Shown here piece after piece: positions 1 to 7,073 of a DNA stretch of 12,405 bases (position 1 is its first letter; each line of letters starts with the position of its first letter). Below the pieces are notes generated by a model. It did no database searches. It saw nothing but the letters and a program-made list of their open reading frames with translations, and was not told the origin of the DNA. The position numbers were made by a program, and so were the translations under genes. The DNA lies in NCBI GenBank assembly GCA_004556255.1, contig SFHY01000027.1:1-12405 (forward strand). The letters are read 5' to 3'. This DNA is from Lactobacillus delbrueckii (GTDB lineage: Bacteria; Bacillota; Bacilli; Lactobacillales; Lactobacillaceae).

Positions 1-1
1 T

Positions 2-49
2 ATTTATGACCCACTCTGGCGGGCCATCCACCACATGTATATACTCTAA
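2..49 (+). CDS. 3' end of an unidentified upstream gene (partial)
   Basis: One reading frame is open from the left edge and ends with TAA at 47-49, giving the last 15 residues IYDPLWRAIHHMYIL. The stop lies just before the strong Shine-Dalgarno of the ABC ATPase gene, which is the expected position for an upstream operon member. A permease or regulator partner of the ABC ATPase is a reasonable guess from context, but 15 residues cannot identify it. Another frame is also open across this short stretch, so the call rests on position only. Confidence 0.4.
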   Translation: MYDPLWRAIHHMYIL

Positions 50-53
50 GTCG

Positions 54-60
54 AGGAGGA
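54..60 (+). promoter_or_regulatory. Strong Shine-Dalgarno of the ABC ATPase gene
   Basis: AGGAGGA sits 6 bases before the ATG at 67. It is a near-perfect match to the anti-Shine-Dalgarno of 16S rRNA and fixes the start codon of the gene. Confidence 0.85.
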
Positions 61-66
61 GTTTGT

Positions 67-669
67 ATGTTGAAAGTGTCACATGTTAAGAAGAGCTTTA
101 AAAAACTGGCTGTATTAAAGGACATCTCTTTAGAAACCCAAGCGGGTGAACTAGTCCACATCTCCGGTGTTAACGGCTGCGGCAAGTCCACCCTGTTCAA
201 GATCATCGTTGGCCTCTTAAAAGCTGACAGCGGGGAGATCCACACTGACAAGGATGACTACCTCGGTGCCCTAATCGAAAACCCTGGCTTTATCGAATAT
301 GAAACTGCCTGGGACAACTTGACCTTTTTAGGTCACTTCAACCACCGCTTCCAGCCCGAAAAGACCCGGGACCTGCTCAAGGCCTTTGACCTGGATCCGG
401 ATAACCCGCAATCCGTCGGCAACTACTCAGTCGGGATGCGGCAGAAGCTGGGGATCACCCAGGCCGTGATGGAAGACCAGAACATCATCCTGCTGGATGA
501 ACCAACCCGGGGGATCGACAAGGAAGGGGTTGACCAGTTCGTTAACCTTATGAAAAACTTGCGCAGTGAAAACAAGACCGTCATCGTGGCCAGCCACGAC
601 GAAATTCCCGGCCTGGTCTACGACCGCCGTTTAAGAATGAAAGACGGAATCTTGCTGAACGAAGAGTAA
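67..669 (+). CDS. ABC transporter ATP-binding protein, bacitracin/lantibiotic-export type
   Basis: This 200-residue protein is a single ABC nucleotide-binding domain that would power an export-type permease at the membrane. Walker A is GVNGCGKST (residues 34-42), the signature is YSVGMRQ (120-126), Walker B is IILLDEP (140-146) and the switch histidine is His177. The Q-loop position reads LIENPGF with Glu71 where most ABC proteins have Gln; from memory, an acidic residue here is common in the BcrA-like branch. The length is short because the C-terminal extension found in some BcrA proteins is missing. No permease gene follows, since the next gene is sprT, so the partner is probably the gene cut by the left edge. 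The substrate cannot be read from the sequence; a peptide antibiotic or a lipid is possible. Confidence 0.88.
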   Translation: MLKVSHVKKSFKKLAVLKDISLETQAGELVHISGVNGCGKSTLFKIIVGLLKADSGEIHTDKDDYLGALIENPGFIEYETAWDNLTFLGHFNHRFQPEKTRDLLKAFDLDPDNPQSVGNYSVGMRQKLGITQAVMEDQNIILLDEPTRGIDKEGVDQFVNLMKNLRSENKTVIVASHDEIPGLVYDRRLRMKDGILLNEE

Positions 670-672
670 AAG

Positions 673-702
673 TTGGCATTTTCCGCCCTGACCAGCTACA
701 AT
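673..702 (+). promoter_or_regulatory. Candidate promoter for sprT that predicts a leaderless transcript
   Basis: TTGGCA (673-678, five of six -35 consensus bases) is separated by 18 bases from TACAAT (697-702, five of six -10 bases). Counting from the last -10 base as -7 puts +1 at A709, the first base of the sprT ATG. No Shine-Dalgarno is visible before that ATG, which fits a leaderless message. This is a sequence prediction only. Confidence 0.45.
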
Positions 703-708
703 AATCCC

Positions 709-1170
709 ATGATTAGTGAACAAGAACTGCAGCAGCTGGTCGAAAGCATCTCTTTTGAATCCTTCGGCCGGCCCTTTCTCCACCAAGCGAAAATCAACCG
801 CCGCCTGAAGACTACTGGCGGCCGCTACCAATTATCCGACCACCACCTGGAATTCAACCCGCTCTTTCTTAAGGAAGAAAACCTCCATTATCTGCCGGGC
901 ATCATCAAACATGAACTGGTCCACTACCACCTCCACCTGGCTGGCCTGGGCTACCAGCATAAAGACCGGGACTTCAAGCTTTTACTGCAAAAGGTAGGCG
1001 GCAGCCGCTATGCGCCAAGACTGGAGGAGAGCAAAAGCAGCCGCTGGCACTACCGCTGCCGGCAATGCGGGCAGGACTACTGGCGCCAGCGACAGGTTAA
1101 CGTCAAGAAGTATTTCTGCGGCCGCTGTCGGGGAAAATTGGAAAAAATCGCCGGCTCCCTTGCCAAATGA
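709..1170 (+). CDS. sprT: SprT-like zinc metalloprotein
   Basis: This 153-residue protein has the SprT family layout. The HExxH motif is HELVH (residues 68-72), followed by GYQHKDRDF with a likely third zinc ligand at His84. A C-terminal zinc ribbon has Cys117, Cys120, Cys137 and Cys140. The eukaryotic relative SPRTN is a protease acting on DNA-protein crosslinks; the role of the short bacterial form (B. subtilis YdcK type) is not settled, so protease activity is inferred from the motif. I chose ATG 709 because family members begin with a sequence like MISEQELQQLVE. An upstream in-frame TTG at 673 would add 12 residues but coincides with a -35 element. The gene lies 39 bases after the ABC ATPase and its end overlaps the tRNA-Leu promoter. 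No terminator is visible between them. Confidence 0.88.
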   Translation: MISEQELQQLVESISFESFGRPFLHQAKINRRLKTTGGRYQLSDHHLEFNPLFLKEENLHYLPGIIKHELVHYHLHLAGLGYQHKDRDFKLLLQKVGGSRYAPRLEESKSSRWHYRCRQCGQDYWRQRQVNVKKYFCGRCRGKLEKIAGSLAK

Positions 1171-1188
1171 GGGCAGCTTTGCTAAAAT
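1160..1188 (+). promoter_or_regulatory. Promoter of the tRNA-Leu gene
   Basis: TTGCCA (1160-1165) lies 17 bases before TAAAAT (1183-1188), and TGC just upstream of the -10 makes it an extended -10. Predicted +1 is near 1195, leaving a 7-base leader before the mature tRNA at 1202. The -35 lies inside the last codons of sprT. Confidence 0.75.
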
Positions 1189-1201
1189 ATTAAATGTATT
1201 T

Positions 1202-1287
1202 GCGGGCGTGGCGGAATTGGCAGACGCGCAAGACTAAGGATCTTGTGACCGCTTTTGGTCGTGGAAGTTCAAGTCTTCTCGTCCGCA
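1202..1287 (+). tRNA. tRNA-Leu, anticodon AAG
   Basis: The 86-base cloverleaf is complete. The acceptor stem pairs 1202-1208 with 1280-1286 (one G-T pair) and the discriminator is A1287. The anticodon stem CAAGA/TCTTG (1229-1233 with 1241-1245) encloses the loop CTAAGGA, with anticodon AAG at 1236-1238. A long variable arm with the stem GACC/GGTC (1247-1250 with 1257-1260) marks a class II tRNA. The T arm is 1263-1279 with loop TTCAAGT. The 3' CCA is not encoded (CTA follows), so it must be added by the CCA-adding enzyme. The tRNA would read CUU and, if A34 becomes inosine, CUC as well. It is a stand-alone unit with its own promoter and terminator. Confidence 0.95.
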
Positions 1288-1294
1288 CTAAGAT

Positions 1295-1324
1295 AAGGAG
1301 TCGTTGTAAAACGGCTCCTTTTTT
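1295..1324 (+). terminator. Intrinsic terminator after tRNA-Leu
   Basis: An 11-base-pair stem (1295-1305 with 1310-1320, one T-G wobble) carries a GTAA tetraloop of the stable GNRA type and runs into six T (1319-1324). It lies 7 bases after the discriminator base of the tRNA. Confidence 0.93.
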
Positions 1325-1356
1325 GTTGATTCTTTAAACTTGCTTTTCCTCCAATC

Positions 1357-1365
1357 TGTTATAAT
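1357..1365 (+). promoter_or_regulatory. Extended -10 promoter of the ECF S component gene
   Basis: TGT followed by a perfect TATAAT (1360-1365) forms an extended -10. No good -35 is found at 16-18 bases; the nearest candidate, TTGCTT at 1340-1345, is only 14 bases away. Predicted +1 is near 1372, giving a leader of about 33 bases. That is too short for a vitamin riboswitch, and none is visible. Confidence 0.7.
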
Positions 1366-1390
1366 TGATAGAACACAATGCAAGATGAAT

Positions 1391-1397
1391 AGAAGGG
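1391..1397 (+). promoter_or_regulatory. Shine-Dalgarno deciding the start of the ECF S component
   Basis: AGAAGGG lies 7 bases before ATG 1405 but only 1 base before the in-frame GTG at 1399. The spacing favours ATG 1405 as the real start. Confidence 0.75.
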
Positions 1398-1404
1398 TGT
1401 GCGA

Positions 1405-2028
1405 ATGTACGATTCTGAAGCCAGACAGAAGACCTTAAACCTGACGGTCAGCGCGGTCTTTGTGGCCATTCTGCTCCTGGAAGCTTTTATTCCCAATGTG
1501 GGGTACATCACGATTTTGCCTGGCCTGCCGGCCATCACCACGATTCCGCTGACAGTCGCGGTCTTTGCTTCTTTAAGAGGGCCGAAAGCCGGCGCGGCCT
1601 TTGGCCTGGTCTGGGGCCTGACTAGTTTGCTTAGGGCCTATGCTGCTCCAAACGGCCTGGTTACCATTCTCCTTTTCCAGAACCCCTTGATTGCCTTATT
1701 GCCCCGGGTCGCGGCCGGCTGGGCAGCGGGCCTGGCCGGGCAATTGGCTGACAAATGGGAGAAGGAGAGCAGAAAACCTCTGGCTTACGCCTTAAGCGGC
1801 CTTTTAGCTTCAGCGGTCAACACGCTCATGGTGATCCTTTTGTCTGACCTGGTCTACTTCAGCCATCCCCAGAAGCTGGCTTTAGCCCTGGGGGCCAAGA
1901 GCGGGCAGTCTTTGCTGGTCATCCTCTTTACGGCCCTGGCCGTCAATGGCATTTTGGAAGCAGTCTTCAGCGGCTTGATCACGCCGCTCATTACCGCGCC
2001 TCTCAAGAAGCGACTGAAGCGGCGCTAG
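1405..2028 (+). CDS. ECF transporter S component, PanT-like (pantothenate or other vitamin)
   Basis: This hydrophobic 207-residue protein has about six membrane segments and a basic C-terminal tail. It looks like the substrate-binding S component of an energy-coupling-factor vitamin importer. Helix 1 (about residues 12-30) carries Ala17-xxx-Ala21, the AxxxA pattern that S components use to contact EcfT. The segment with GPKAGAAFG (59-67) and the later NPLIALLPR resemble PanT-type S components, so pantothenate is the best guess, but the substrate cannot be proven from sequence. The shared EcfA/EcfA'/EcfT module is not in the window, as expected for group II ECF systems whose S components are scattered. 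It is the first gene of a two-gene unit with the glucosaminidase, 13 bases downstream. Confidence 0.82.
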   Translation: MYDSEARQKTLNLTVSAVFVAILLLEAFIPNVGYITILPGLPAITTIPLTVAVFASLRGPKAGAAFGLVWGLTSLLRAYAAPNGLVTILLFQNPLIALLPRVAAGWAAGLAGQLADKWEKESRKPLAYALSGLLASAVNTLMVILLSDLVYFSHPQKLALALGAKSGQSLLVILFTALAVNGILEAVFSGLITPLITAPLKKRLKRR

Positions 2029-2041
2029 AAAGCAGATAAGT

Positions 2042-2695
2042 ATGGCTGGACACAGAAAAACACGCAAGGGCAAGCAGACGACCACCATCCTCGTGGTTCG
2101 CGTTTTTGCCATTATCCTCTTGTGCCTGGGCTTGTTCGTGGCCTTCCGCTACTACCGTCGCCAGGCCTTGCAGCAAGAGCAGATTCGCCAGGCTGAACTG
2201 GCCAAGCAGGAAGCAGCCGCTAAGCTTTTGCGGCAAAAGAAGGCCTTTATCAAAAAGGTGGGACCGATCTCCCAGAAGGTTGACAAGGGGACCGGTCTTT
2301 TGCCAAGCATCACTATTGCCCAGGCCTGCCTGGAGAGCAACTACGGGCAAAGTGCCTTGTCCCAGAAGTACAACAACCTCTTCGGGGTCAAGGGGACCAA
2401 CCCTAACACTTCAGCCGTGATGACGACCAAGGAGTACAGCAACGGCAAGTGGGTGACCGTTAAGGCCCGCTTCCAGATTTATGATTCTTATGAAGCCTCG
2501 ATCCGGGCCCATGTCCGTCTCTTCCAGCAGGGAACCAGCTGGAACAAGGACCAGTACAAGGACGTTTTGGCGGCCAAGGACTATAAGAGCCAGGCCAAGG
2601 CCCTGGTCACTGACGGCTATGCCACCGACCCGGACTACTCGACTAAACTCATCAATTTAATTGAACAATACAACCTGAATAAGTACGATAATTAA
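2042..2695 (+). CDS. Membrane-anchored endo-beta-N-acetylglucosaminidase (GH73-like)
   Basis: This 217-residue protein would cut the glycan chains of peptidoglycan outside the membrane. It has a basic N-terminus (residues 1-12), one membrane segment (about 14-35), a charged Gln/Arg/Lys/Ala-rich linker likely to be helical (39-67), and a mannosyl-glycoprotein endo-beta-N-acetylglucosaminidase domain (about 69-212). The likely catalytic Glu98 lies in IAQACLESNYGQS, followed by the family segment NNLFGVKG (111-118) and a YDSYEASI segment. No clear signal peptidase site follows the membrane segment, so the protein probably stays anchored. There is no LysM, SH3 or choline-binding repeat. The Shine-Dalgarno is weak (AGATAAG or AGAAAG), and translation may be coupled to the gene before it. 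It is the last gene of its unit, closed by the terminator at 2710-2738. Confidence 0.87.
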   Translation: MAGHRKTRKGKQTTTILVVRVFAIILLCLGLFVAFRYYRRQALQQEQIRQAELAKQEAAAKLLRQKKAFIKKVGPISQKVDKGTGLLPSITIAQACLESNYGQSALSQKYNNLFGVKGTNPNTSAVMTTKEYSNGKWVTVKARFQIYDSYEASIRAHVRLFQQGTSWNKDQYKDVLAAKDYKSQAKALVTDGYATDPDYSTKLINLIEQYNLNKYDN

Positions 2696-2709
2696 GCAGG
2701 TTTGACCAG

Positions 2710-2738
2710 GCTGCCAGAGTTTTTTGGCAGCTTTTTTT
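2710..2738 (+). terminator. Intrinsic terminator of the ECF S/glucosaminidase unit
   Basis: GCTGCCA (2710-2716) pairs perfectly with TGGCAGC (2725-2731) around an 8-base T-rich loop. Seven T follow (2732-2738). The last T is also the first base of the TGC that extends the pcrA -10 element. Confidence 0.92.
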
Positions 2739-2746
2739 GCTATAAT
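2738..2746 (+). promoter_or_regulatory. Extended -10 promoter of the pcrA operon
   Basis: TGC followed by a perfect TATAAT (2741-2746) forms an extended -10 element. The place where a -35 would lie (about 2717-2724) falls in the loop of the preceding terminator and has no good match. Predicted +1 is near 2753, giving a leader of about 33 bases. Confidence 0.75.
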
Positions 2747-2785
2747 GGATAAGCTAAGTTTTTTGATTTATTGAAAGGGAAAAGC

Positions 2786-5047
2786 ATGTCTGAAGCAACG
2801 ATTTTACAAGGTTTGAATCCGCAACAGGTCCAGGCAGTCAAGACGACTGAAGGGCCCCTTTTGGTAATCGCCGGGGCCGGCAGTGGGAAGACCTCAGTTC
2901 TGACCAGGCGGATCGCCTACTTGGTGGAAGAAAAGCGGGTTGCTCCCTGGAACATCCTGGCCATCACCTTCACCAACAAGGCCGCTAAAGAAATGAAGGA
3001 AAGAGAAGTCAAGCTCCTGGGCGACCAGGCCGAAAGCATCTGGATGTCCACCTTCCACGCCCTCTGCGTCCGCATCCTCCGCCGGGACGGCCACTTGATC
3101 GGCTATGACCGGGACTTCTCCATCGCTGACCCTTCAGAGCAGGTGACCCTGGTCAAGCGCATCCTCCGCCAGCTGGACCTGGATCCCAAGCAATACCTGC
3201 CCCGCAACATCTTGAGCCAGATCTCCAATGCCAAGAACCGCCTGCAGACCCCGAAGCAGTTTGAGGCCAGTGCGGTCGGTCCTTTTGAAAAAGTTGTCGC
3301 TGACGTCTACAAGAAATACCAGGCCAGCCTGGAAAGAGACCAGATCCTGGACTTTGACGATTTAATCATGCAGACGCTGACCCTTTTTGAGGCCAGTCCT
3401 GACACCCTGGCCTACTACCAGCAGAAGTTCCGCTATCTGCTGGTTGACGAATACCAGGATACCAACGAGGCCCAGTACGAGCTCTGCCGCCTGCTGGCTG
3501 ACGGCTACCACAATATCTGCGTTGTTGGGGATGCCGACCAGTCAATCTACGGCTGGCGGGGAGCCAACATGGAAAACATCCTCAATTTTGAGCATGACTA
3601 CAAGAATGCCCAAACTGTCAAACTGGAGCAGAACTACCGGTCAACCGGCCACATCTTGAAGGCGGCCAACTCGGTCATCGACCACAATGAAAACCGGAAG
3701 GCCAAGAAGCTGTGGACTGACAAGGGTGACGGGGAGAAGGTCCACTACTACCAGGCCCAGAGCGACCGGGACGAAACCCGCTTCGTCCTTGCCAAGATCA
3801 AGGAAGAAGTTGACCAAAAGAAGCGCCGCTACCAGGACTTTGCCATCCTTTACCGGACCAATGCCCAGTCCCGGGGGATGGAAGAAACTTTGGTTGAAGC
3901 AAATGTCCCTTACCAGATCGTCGGCGGGCACAAGTTCTACGACCGTAAGGAAATCAAGGACATCATGGCCTACCTCAAGCTAGTGGCCAATCCTAGCGAC
4001 TCCATGAGCTTCAACCGGATCATCAACGTTCCAAAGCGGGGGATCGGCCAGGCTACGACTACTAAATTGGCTGCCTTCGCTGACGAAATGGGGGGCGGGA
4101 TCTACGAAGCCATGCGCAATGTCGAATTGGCTCCGATTTCTGCCGCCGCTGCCAAAAAGCTCCTGGCCTTCAGCGATCAGCTGACTGACGCCATTGCTTA
4201 CGCCCAAGACCACACGGTCAGTGAACTGACTGACAAGATCCTGGAAGACTTTGGCTACATCAAAGCCTTGAAGGAGGAAGAAGCCCAAGGGTCCCTGGAA
4301 GCTGCCGCCCGCCTGGAAAACCTGCAGGAATTTGCCACGGTTACCAAGCGTTTTGACGACAATTACAATGAAGAAGAAAACCCGGACAGCAGCCGCTTGA
4401 GCGACTTTTTAGCGGAAGTATCCCTCTTAAGCGACCAGGATGACATGGAAGAAAGCGATGACCGGGTAACTTTGATGACCCTGCACGCGGCTAAGGGTTT
4501 GGAATTCCCAGTCGTCTTCTTGATCGGGATGGAAGACAACATCTTCCCGCTTTCCCGGGCGATCAAGGACGAAGACCCAAACCAGCTGGAAGAAGAACGC
4601 CGCCTGGCTTACGTGGGCATTACCCGGGCCAGGGAAGAGCTTTACCTGACCTCGGCTTACACCCGGATGATGTACGGGAATAAGCAGTACAACGCCCAGT
4701 CCCGCTTTATCGGCGAAATTAAGGATGAGGACCTGGACATCGTGGCTTCAAATGCTCCAAAGTCCAGCACTTCCTTCTTAGACCTGGACCGGCTGCCTTT
4801 TGCCAAAAAGTCCCAAGCTAAAGCTGCTCAGCCGGCTAAGATCCACCGGGCCAGCAAGGCAGCCGGGGCCGTCGGCGCTGAAAAGAAGGGCTGGCATCCT
4901 GGCGACCAGGTTGAGCACAAGAGCTGGGGCAAGGGTGTGGTCATCAAGGTCACAGGCTCTGGCGACGACATGGAACTGGACATCGCTTTTGCAAGCAAGG
5001 GCAACAAGCGCCTGCTGGCGGCTTTTGCCCCGATCAAGAAAATTTAG
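2786..5047 (+). CDS. pcrA: ATP-dependent 3'-5' DNA helicase PcrA (UvrD/Rep family)
   Basis: This 753-residue superfamily 1 helicase works in nucleotide excision repair, rolling-circle replication and removal of RecA or RNA polymerase from DNA. Helicase motifs are seen in order: Q motif LNPQQ (10-14), Walker A AGAGSGKT (29-36), motif Ia ITFTNKAA (60-67), Walker B DEYQD (221-225), motif III VVGDADQSIYGWRGA (246-260), motif IV QNYRST, motif V TLHAAKGLEF (565-574) and motif VI with Arg614 in YVGITRARE. The C-terminus (about 703-751) is the small Tudor-like domain known to bind RNA polymerase in this family, reached by a basic Ala/Lys-rich linker. The length is normal. ATG 2786 is chosen because AAAGGGA lies 5 bases before it; an in-frame TTG at 2771 lacks a fitting Shine-Dalgarno. 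It is the first gene of the long operon, with ligA 10 bases downstream. Confidence 0.97.
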   Translation: MSEATILQGLNPQQVQAVKTTEGPLLVIAGAGSGKTSVLTRRIAYLVEEKRVAPWNILAITFTNKAAKEMKEREVKLLGDQAESIWMSTFHALCVRILRRDGHLIGYDRDFSIADPSEQVTLVKRILRQLDLDPKQYLPRNILSQISNAKNRLQTPKQFEASAVGPFEKVVADVYKKYQASLERDQILDFDDLIMQTLTLFEASPDTLAYYQQKFRYLLVDEYQDTNEAQYELCRLLADGYHNICVVGDADQSIYGWRGANMENILNFEHDYKNAQTVKLEQNYRSTGHILKAANSVIDHNENRKAKKLWTDKGDGEKVHYYQAQSDRDETRFVLAKIKEEVDQKKRRYQDFAILYRTNAQSRGMEETLVEANVPYQIVGGHKFYDRKEIKDIMAYLKLVANPSDSMSFNRIINVPKRGIGQATTTKLAAFADEMGGGIYEAMRNVELAPISAAAAKKLLAFSDQLTDAIAYAQDHTVSELTDKILEDFGYIKALKEEEAQGSLEAAARLENLQEFATVTKRFDDNYNEEENPDSSRLSDFLAEVSLLSDQDDMEESDDRVTLMTLHAAKGLEFPVVFLIGMEDNIFPLSRAIKDEDPNQLEEERRLAYVGITRAREELYLTSAYTRMMYGNKQYNAQSRFIGEIKDEDLDIVASNAPKSSTSFLDLDRLPFAKKSQAKAAQPAKIHRASKAAGAVGAEKKGWHPGDQVEHKSWGKGVVIKVTGSGDDMELDIAFASKGNKRLLAAFAPIKKI

Positions 5048-5057
5048 GTGAAGAAGC

Positions 5058-7073
5058 ATGGCTGAAAGTTTAGAAGAAGCAAAACAGGAAGTCCGCCAAT
5101 TGCGGGCCCAGCTGGACCAGTGGGCCAAGGCCTACTATGAGCAGGACGCTCCGGTGGTTGAAGACCACGTTTATGATGAAAAATACGCCCGCCTGCTGAA
5201 ATTGGAAGCTGCCTATCCGGAATTAAAGTCAGCTGACTCCATCACCCAGAGAGTCGGCGGTGAGGTGAGCAGCGACCTGCCCAAGGTTGAGCACCCGGTG
5301 CCCATGCTGTCGATGGGGGATGTTTTTTCCAAAGAAGAGCTGGCGGAATTTGACCAGCGGGTGCAAAAGGCCATCGCCCACCCTGTGGCCTACAATGTCG
5401 AATTGAAAATCGACGGCCTTTCCCTGTCTTTGGAATATGAAGAAGGCCGCTTGAAGCGGGCCTCAACCCGGGGCAACGGCCAGGTCGGCGAAGACGTGAC
5501 CAAGAATGTCAAGTATATAAAGGACGTGCCCCAGAAATTGCCGGAAGCCATTACCACCGAAGTGCGGGGGGAATGCTACATGGGCAAGGAGGCTTTCGCC
5601 AAATTGAACCAGGAGCGGGACGAGGCCGGGGAGACCATCTTCGCTAATCCGAGAAACGCCGCGGCTGGTTCACTGCGCCAGCTGGACCCGAAGGTGACCA
5701 AAAAGCGGCAGCTGAGCACCTTTATTTATACCTGGATCAATCCGCCAGCCGGTATCGACTCCCAGCACCAGGCGATCGAGGAAATGGCCAAGCTGGGCTT
5801 TCACACCAATGAAAACGGCCGCCGGCTGGAAAATTTAGAAGCCGTCTACGACTATATCGACGAATTTACCAAAAAGCGCGACAGCCTGCCTTACGGGATC
5901 GACGGCATCGTCTTGAAAGTCGATGACCTGGCCCTGCAGGCGGACTTAGGCAACACCGTCAAGGTGCCCCGCTGGGAAATTGCCTACAAGTTCCCGCCGG
6001 AAGAAGAAGAAACAGTAGTCCGGGAGATTGAATGGACCGTGGGGAGAACCGGGGTCGTGACCCCGACTGCCGTGATGGATCCGGTGCAATTGGCTGGGAC
6101 CACGGTAGCCCGGGCCTCTTTGCACAATCCGGACCTTTTGGCCAAACTGGACGTCCGCTTGGGCGACACGGTCAAGCTGCACAAGGCCGGCGACATCATT
6201 CCGGAAATTTCCGAAGTTGTCTTAAGCAAGCGGCCAGAAGACTCTGCTGCTTATGAAGTGCCAACTAAGTGTCCATCCTGCGGGGAAGACCTGGTCCACC
6301 TGAATGAAGAAGTGGCCCTGCGCTGCATTAACCCGTCCTGTCCGGCCCAAGTTGAAGAGGGGATTACCCACTTCGCTTCCCGGCAGGCCATGAACATCGC
6401 CGGCCTTGGCCCAAAGATCGTCAAGCAGCTGATCGCCAAGGACCTGGTGCACAATGTAGCTGATCTTTACTATCTGACAGCCGACGACTTGAGCCAGCTG
6501 GACCACTTTAAAGAGAAGTCGATCAACAATCTCCTGGCGGCTATTGACCAAAGCCGGAAGAATTCCGTTGAGCTGGTCCTCTTTGGCCTGGGGATTGACA
6601 ATGTCGGCGGGAAAGCCGCCCAATTGATTGCCCGGAAATTTAAAAATATGTCTAAAATCGCTTCAGCAAGCGTGCAAGAACTGACGGCAATCGATACAAT
6701 AGGAATGACGATTGCTGAGTCTTTGACGGCTTACTTCCAGCAGGAAGAAGCCAAGAAGCTGCTGGCCCGGCTGGAAGAGGCCGGGGTCAACATGGACTAC
6801 TTAGGCGAAGACGGGGAAGCCGCGGACAACTTCTTCAAGGGCAAGACGGTGGTCTTAACTGGGAAACTGGCCCACTATAGCCGGGCTGAGTTTACCAAGA
6901 AGCTGCAGGCCCTGGGCGCCAAGGTGACCGGGTCAGTCTCCAAGAAGACTGACTGCCTGGTTTACGGGGAAGATGCCGGCAGCAAACTGGCCAAGGCAGA
7001 AGCCCTGGACATTCCGCGCTTAACGGAGGCAGAAGCAATCTCTAAGATCGAAGAGAAGGACACGGAAAAGTGA
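5058..7073 (+). CDS. ligA: NAD-dependent DNA ligase LigA
   Basis: This 671-residue enzyme seals nicks in duplex DNA using NAD+, chiefly between Okazaki fragments and in repair. The adenylation domain has the active-site lysine Lys117 in LKIDG (116-120). An OB fold follows, then a four-cysteine zinc finger (Cys405, Cys408, Cys423, Cys428), helix-hairpin-helix repeats with GLGPKI and GIDNVGGKAA, and a C-terminal BRCT domain (about 592-668, starting FFKGKTVVLTG). The order and length are those of a complete bacterial LigA. Its Shine-Dalgarno AGGTGAAG (5046-5053) overlaps the pcrA stop codon, so the two genes are probably coupled. Its stop overlaps the GTG start of camS. The pcrA-ligA pair is a standard arrangement in Bacilli. 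Confidence 0.97.
   Translation: MAESLEEAKQEVRQLRAQLDQWAKAYYEQDAPVVEDHVYDEKYARLLKLEAAYPELKSADSITQRVGGEVSSDLPKVEHPVPMLSMGDVFSKEELAEFDQRVQKAIAHPVAYNVELKIDGLSLSLEYEEGRLKRASTRGNGQVGEDVTKNVKYIKDVPQKLPEAITTEVRGECYMGKEAFAKLNQERDEAGETIFANPRNAAAGSLRQLDPKVTKKRQLSTFIYTWINPPAGIDSQHQAIEEMAKLGFHTNENGRRLENLEAVYDYIDEFTKKRDSLPYGIDGIVLKVDDLALQADLGNTVKVPRWEIAYKFPPEEEETVVREIEWTVGRTGVVTPTAVMDPVQLAGTTVARASLHNPDLLAKLDVRLGDTVKLHKAGDIIPEISEVVLSKRPEDSAAYEVPTKCPSCGEDLVHLNEEVALRCINPSCPAQVEEGITHFASRQAMNIAGLGPKIVKQLIAKDLVHNVADLYYLTADDLSQLDHFKEKSINNLLAAIDQSRKNSVELVLFGLGIDNVGGKAAQLIARKFKNMSKIASASVQELTAIDTIGMTIAESLTAYFQQEEAKKLLARLEEAGVNMDYLGEDGEAADNFFKGKTVVLTGKLAHYSRAEFTKKLQALGAKVTGSVSKKTDCLVYGEDAGSKLAKAEALDIPRLTEAEAISKIEEKDTEK

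Noticed and set aside
673..708. TTG at 673 as an upstream start for sprT, giving 165 residues.
   Set aside because: The added 12 residues do not resemble family N-termini, the Shine-Dalgarno is weak, and the TTG is part of a -35 hexamer.
1345..1353. CCTCC before the ECF S component gene as a possible anti-Shine-Dalgarno sequestering element.
   Set aside because: It lies upstream of the predicted transcription start (about 1372), so it would not be in that message.
1399..1404. GTG at 1399 as the ECF S component start.
   Set aside because: It is only 1 base from the Shine-Dalgarno AGAAGGG, while ATG 1405 has the usual 7-base spacing.
3641..3931. Long open frames on the - strand opposite pcrA, gatB and others.
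   Set aside because: They lack Shine-Dalgarno sequences and recognisable domains and arise from the strong third-position GC bias of the + strand genes.
6640..6720. AT-rich patch in ligA with TACAAT (6695-6700), a possible internal promoter.
   Set aside because: The hexamer at the -35 position (GTGCAA) matches only three of six bases and there is no extended TG.
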